Shown piece by piece: positions 62,201 through 64,000 of a stretch of DNA of 64,000 nt. The stretch comes from Teratosphaeria epicoccoides (Eukaryota; Ascomycota; Dothideomycetes; Mycosphaerellales; Teratosphaeriaceae), in NCBI GenBank assembly GCA_021401465.1, contig JADDMT010000018.1, forward strand, positions 310,001 through 374,000, read 5' to 3'. Each line of letters begins with the position of its first letter. The first letter of the stretch is position 1. The notes under the pieces were generated by a model. The model made no database searches. It saw nothing but the letters and a program-made list of their open reading frames with translations, and was not told where the DNA came from. The position numbers were made by a program, and so were the translations under genes.

Positions 62201-64000
62201 TGTTGCACTTTCAAGGTTCGGCGAACAAGTTCTGGGCATGTTTGTGGAAATTGCCATGCAGTCTGTCGTCTCGGGTGACTCGGCGCACAACCAAGCTATG
62301 GAGGTGAAAGCACCACTTCGTCAGCAGGTCGGCATGCTGAACATGGTGGAAGATATGCTCAAGACAATCGGATCGGAACTGGAGCCATTTGCTTCGACAA
62401 TCTTGAGTGCAGTCCTGCGATGCACGATCTCGGCATCGAAGCGCCTAGAAGTTGCTGGCGAAGATCAACAGGTGGAATGTGCTTCTTTGCTGCGCACTGT
62501 GAGATCCACGGGTATGCAGTGCCTCGTTGAGATCTTCGGAACAATGCCAGACGCGGCCACCGAAGACGAGGCGCAGCTGATCAGGAAGATGCTGCTCGAA
62601 CCACGCATGAGCAAATTTGCAGCAGAGAACACGCAGTCGGTCTCTGGGATGTTGAAGCTATTGGGAGCCTGGGCTGCTTCGCCAAAAACAGCGAAGTTCC
62701 TGAGTGGGTCAGACACATCAATCTTGTCGCCGGTCGCCCAGCTTCTGCGCGACCCGAGTGCCAAGTACGAGGTCCGAATATTCATACTGCAAGAAATGTT
62801 GGACAAGCTGGTTCAAGACAGCATGCCAAAATCTGTTTTGGCCGCTCACGTTTCAGAGATGGTCCAAAGCATCGGTCATGTGCTGAAGCAGCGTCCAACC
62901 AAAGATGTATTGGACGCATCCGTCGATACCATCTCGCAGCTTGCTGATCGCATCAGTGATGCAGGTGATGCAGCCGAAGTCACCAAGGTCTGCGGTGAGC
63001 TCCTTGTAAGACCAAATAGAGTTGTCTCGCCACGGTCAAAGGCGGGTCTCTTGCGCACTATCCTTCCGCTCCTGGACCGTACAGGCCTGACAATCGAAGC
63101 GTCTTTATACGAAACTATCTCTGGTCTCTTCTCGCGTTTATCGCAACCAGAAAGCCGCACACTACTCTCACAAGTTCTAGGTAAGCTTTGCAAGAACGAC
63201 AAGCAGCTCAGCGCTGCTGCAGAGATCTGCGGAAACCTCAATGCACAGAGTAAGAGCGGCCGCCTGGATGAAGCAGATCATGAGCGGCGTGAGCTAGGTT
63301 TCACTGCCGTATATGAGAACTATAAAGACTTCACCATACAGCAGTGGATGCCCATTGTGCACAACTGCCTTTTCTACATTCGAGACACTGATGATCTGGT
63401 CAACCGCTCAACCGCCTCACAGGCACTCGAACGCTTCATTGACGGGGCCGCAGAGGAGCAAGCCAGCTTCAAACCATTCATCAGCTCGACTGTCCTTCCT
63501 GGCATCGAGCGAGGAATGCAGGAGCAATCTGAGATCGTCCGTGCAGAGTATCTCAAGCTCCTTGGCAGAGTAGTCGAGAAGCTCTCTGACTGGCAAGCTG
63601 TCAGCGAGATGGTGGTACTGACTGTGAATGGTGACGATGAGGCTTCTGTGTTCACGAATATTTTGCATATTCAACAACACCGTCGGCTGCGCGCTATGAG
63701 ACGCTTAAGCGAGGAAGCGGACCATATCAGCTCTAGCAATGTAATTAAGTACTGGCTTCCACTACTCGAGCACTTCGTCTTCAATCCGGCTGAAGGCGAC
63801 GCTGGACGTACACTGGCGGATCAGACAGTACAGACGATCGGGGCTTTGGCTAGGGGTCTGAATTGGTCGAGCTTCAAGGCAACATTCAAGCGCTATATTG
63901 GATACATTACCAGCAAAGACGAGTTCGCGAAGATCACGCTGCGTCTTCTTGGCGCTTTGGTTGACGCCCTGACTTCCTCGAGCCAGTCGAAGGCGGACTT
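59202..64000 (+). CDS. UTP20: U3 snoRNP/SSU-processome HEAT-repeat protein Utp20 (cut by window edge)
   Basis: Utp20 is a very large nucleolar scaffold of the small-subunit processome, needed for 18S rRNA maturation. The frame is open from ATG 59202 to the window end, 1599 complete codons without an intron, about 60 percent of a usual 2500-2700-residue Utp20. The start has a basic nucleolar-signal-like stretch (KPSVRKRKSSVTTKNHRYET), then FNDKIAKLKIDPIRRRR. The first HEAT block is highly characteristic: NEEKIMDLLVTYTEKADVLA, EPLLSLTSHFAHDLDLRFER, EWSFTCLAWLFKYLSRLL and PFIIRFAAESMSFLIRKAAA. The rest continues as helical repeats. ATG 59202 is the first in frame and suits the family start. Confidence 0.95.
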   Translation, partial: MAGLGTGGKAVKPSKVVKPSVRKRKSSVTTKNHRYETFNDKIAKLKIDPIRRRRNVEDHELLTEATATYFGKSIDEWRDLNLSATFTAFLTQVSPYADSLPVVLHNEEKIMDLLVTYTEKADVLAMEPLLSLTSHFAHDLDLRFERHFARAVSTITAVAAKHEDPAVVEWSFTCLAWLFKYLSRLLAPDLRPLYDLMAPYLGKEPQKPFIIRFAAESMSFLIRKAAATYARDSSPKPLDKIVEHMLNDCICIYDYGDRRYDLYKQGIMTLLCDSIKGVQGGLHSSGLAVCQSFLLACYKSSDRKDGNEVPAALAVGVLTSLIHHTTSVTFAPIASAIVEFCNSKGGPEGVRLSNDLLFAMVTVRKGTRVADWRPVVAAARSLVCASANLANIDVHLPSTALPALAVALQYATVDAVLPNLVVLDSPCMQGRGVYQHFLPFCDMFARLGVDTFRQFVLPALQRFLLTKFCPHDVFEWLPRLAARGLRLKLSISTELQNNLMSPIRALVDPNVGSASYLKVNAALLALPHLKIPEDLQQEIDSILVKYVHQACAESQGPSQRAIFALAACLPRLLDDARHVDELRDIWPALCAFSEYYPSHEQYWKTVLKFLKTCKPSGSAQALEDGVIDAMSMPSHEIRQAALEVSIQLHTAQQQPVPDVLMTANAIESTRISLETSRAISMSIRRLITGYETAPFDSLARRAVPAYCFGLLHLRLAQAWEDAIAVISEVVKGGDGEEAVIKHSLKWLSGAPVEYGAAEPVSTNVVDGESDGFVVASDFECSNLMRMQTIRKQVFDGAEQSGYLSSEHKMNAELRASPRFTDTSRNQALKVLSKTPHVAEKHSRILVPVLLQWAQRSVDPANENDAVVGQRWARKDQKALLTVFAQFKNPKVLYKSGEVYNALLNLCANGDVEIQGEALKAILAWKEPALTRYQEHLVNLLDEARFREEISVFLQDSNEGEETAVRPEDHQKLMPVLLRLLYGRAVAGGKHGQGSRRKAIFVALSRFGEQVLGMFVEIAMQSVVSGDSAHNQAMEVKAPLRQQVGMLNMVEDMLKTIGSELEPFASTILSAVLRCTISASKRLEVAGEDQQVECASLLRTVRSTGMQCLVEIFGTMPDAATEDEAQLIRKMLLEPRMSKFAAENTQSVSGMLKLLGAWAASPKTAKFLSGSDTSILSPVAQLLRDPSAKYEVRIFILQEMLDKLVQDSMPKSVLAAHVSEMVQSIGHVLKQRPTKDVLDASVDTISQLADRISDAGDAAEVTKVCGELLVRPNRVVSPRSKAGLLRTILPLLDRTGLTIEASLYETISGLFSRLSQPESRTLLSQVLGKLCKNDKQLSAAAEICGNLNAQSKSGRLDEADHERRELGFTAVYENYKDFTIQQWMPIVHNCLFYIRDTDDLVNRSTASQALERFIDGAAEEQASFKPFISSTVLPGIERGMQEQSEIVRAEYLKLLGRVVEKLSDWQAVSEMVVLTVNGDDEASVFTNILHIQQHRRLRAMRRLSEEADHISSSNVIKYWLPLLEHFVFNPAEGDAGRTLADQTVQTIGALARGLNWSSFKATFKRYIGYITSKDEFAKITLRLLGALVDALTSSSQSKAD

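Noticed and set aside
1..64000. tRNA, rRNA, CRISPR or intact transposon
   Set aside because: Read by eye for tRNA B-box-like words, direct-repeat arrays, long terminal repeats and transposase/reverse-transcriptase motifs; none convincing. A tRNA scan and repeat search would settle this.

Overview
The window is nuclear DNA of a filamentous ascomycete (Pezizomycotina), most likely a dothideomycete of the Mycosphaerellales/Capnodiales type. The reasons are about one gene per 2.3 kb, mostly short GT-AG introns (46-64 bp, a few of 100-240 bp) with CTAAC/CTGAC-like branch points, single-copy fungal housekeeping genes on both strands, and Pezizomycotina-specific families (BLI-3-like, glutamine-repeat-protein-1-like, Hsp30-type small heat-shock protein). 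The order-level assignment is inference. I support 27 protein genes, two of them cut by the window edges. I saw no rRNA, convincing tRNA, CRISPR or intact transposon. Exon structures were built by hand from reading frame, splice signals and family alignment.

Layout. 0-9 kb: AVO2-like TORC2 ankyrin protein (cut, minus), COQ1 (minus), VMA12 V-ATPase assembly factor (plus), CHL1 helicase (plus), SYP1 endocytic F-BAR/muHD protein (minus). 9-19.5 kb: a small heat-shock protein with a recognisable heat-shock element, KXD1, a 3.8-kb gene-free stretch, SEC18/NSF, then a 1-kb TGAC-rich repeat tract. 19.5-29 kb is the accessory-looking part. An MFS transporter is divergent from a large one-module adenylation-carrier-condensation-like enzyme, and both are bracketed by two single-pass membrane proteins with the same SPGAxxGIV membrane segment and Ser/Arg tails. 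29-45 kb: BLI-3-like flavin-binding protein, TM9/EMP70, an unrecognised mitochondrial helical-repeat protein divergent from RET3 (COPI zeta), an RGG-tailed ABC-class ATPase divergent from an SS18/SSXT-like protein, BFR1 divergent from a PQ-loop transporter. 45-64 kb: a conserved unknown, a stomatin, a secreted or vacuolar alkaline phosphatase, MSH2 divergent from an SR-type splicing protein, the CwfJ-domain lariat-debranching partner DRN1 divergent from UTP20 (cut at the right edge).

Most neighbours are functionally unrelated. Themes that recur are membrane traffic (SYP1, KXD1, SEC18, TM9, RET3), genome maintenance (CHL1, MSH2) and RNA processing (SR protein, DRN1, UTP20, perhaps the RGG-ATPase). 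The strongest candidate for something undescribed is the 19.5-28.8 kb block. No other stretch looks like a new multi-gene system.
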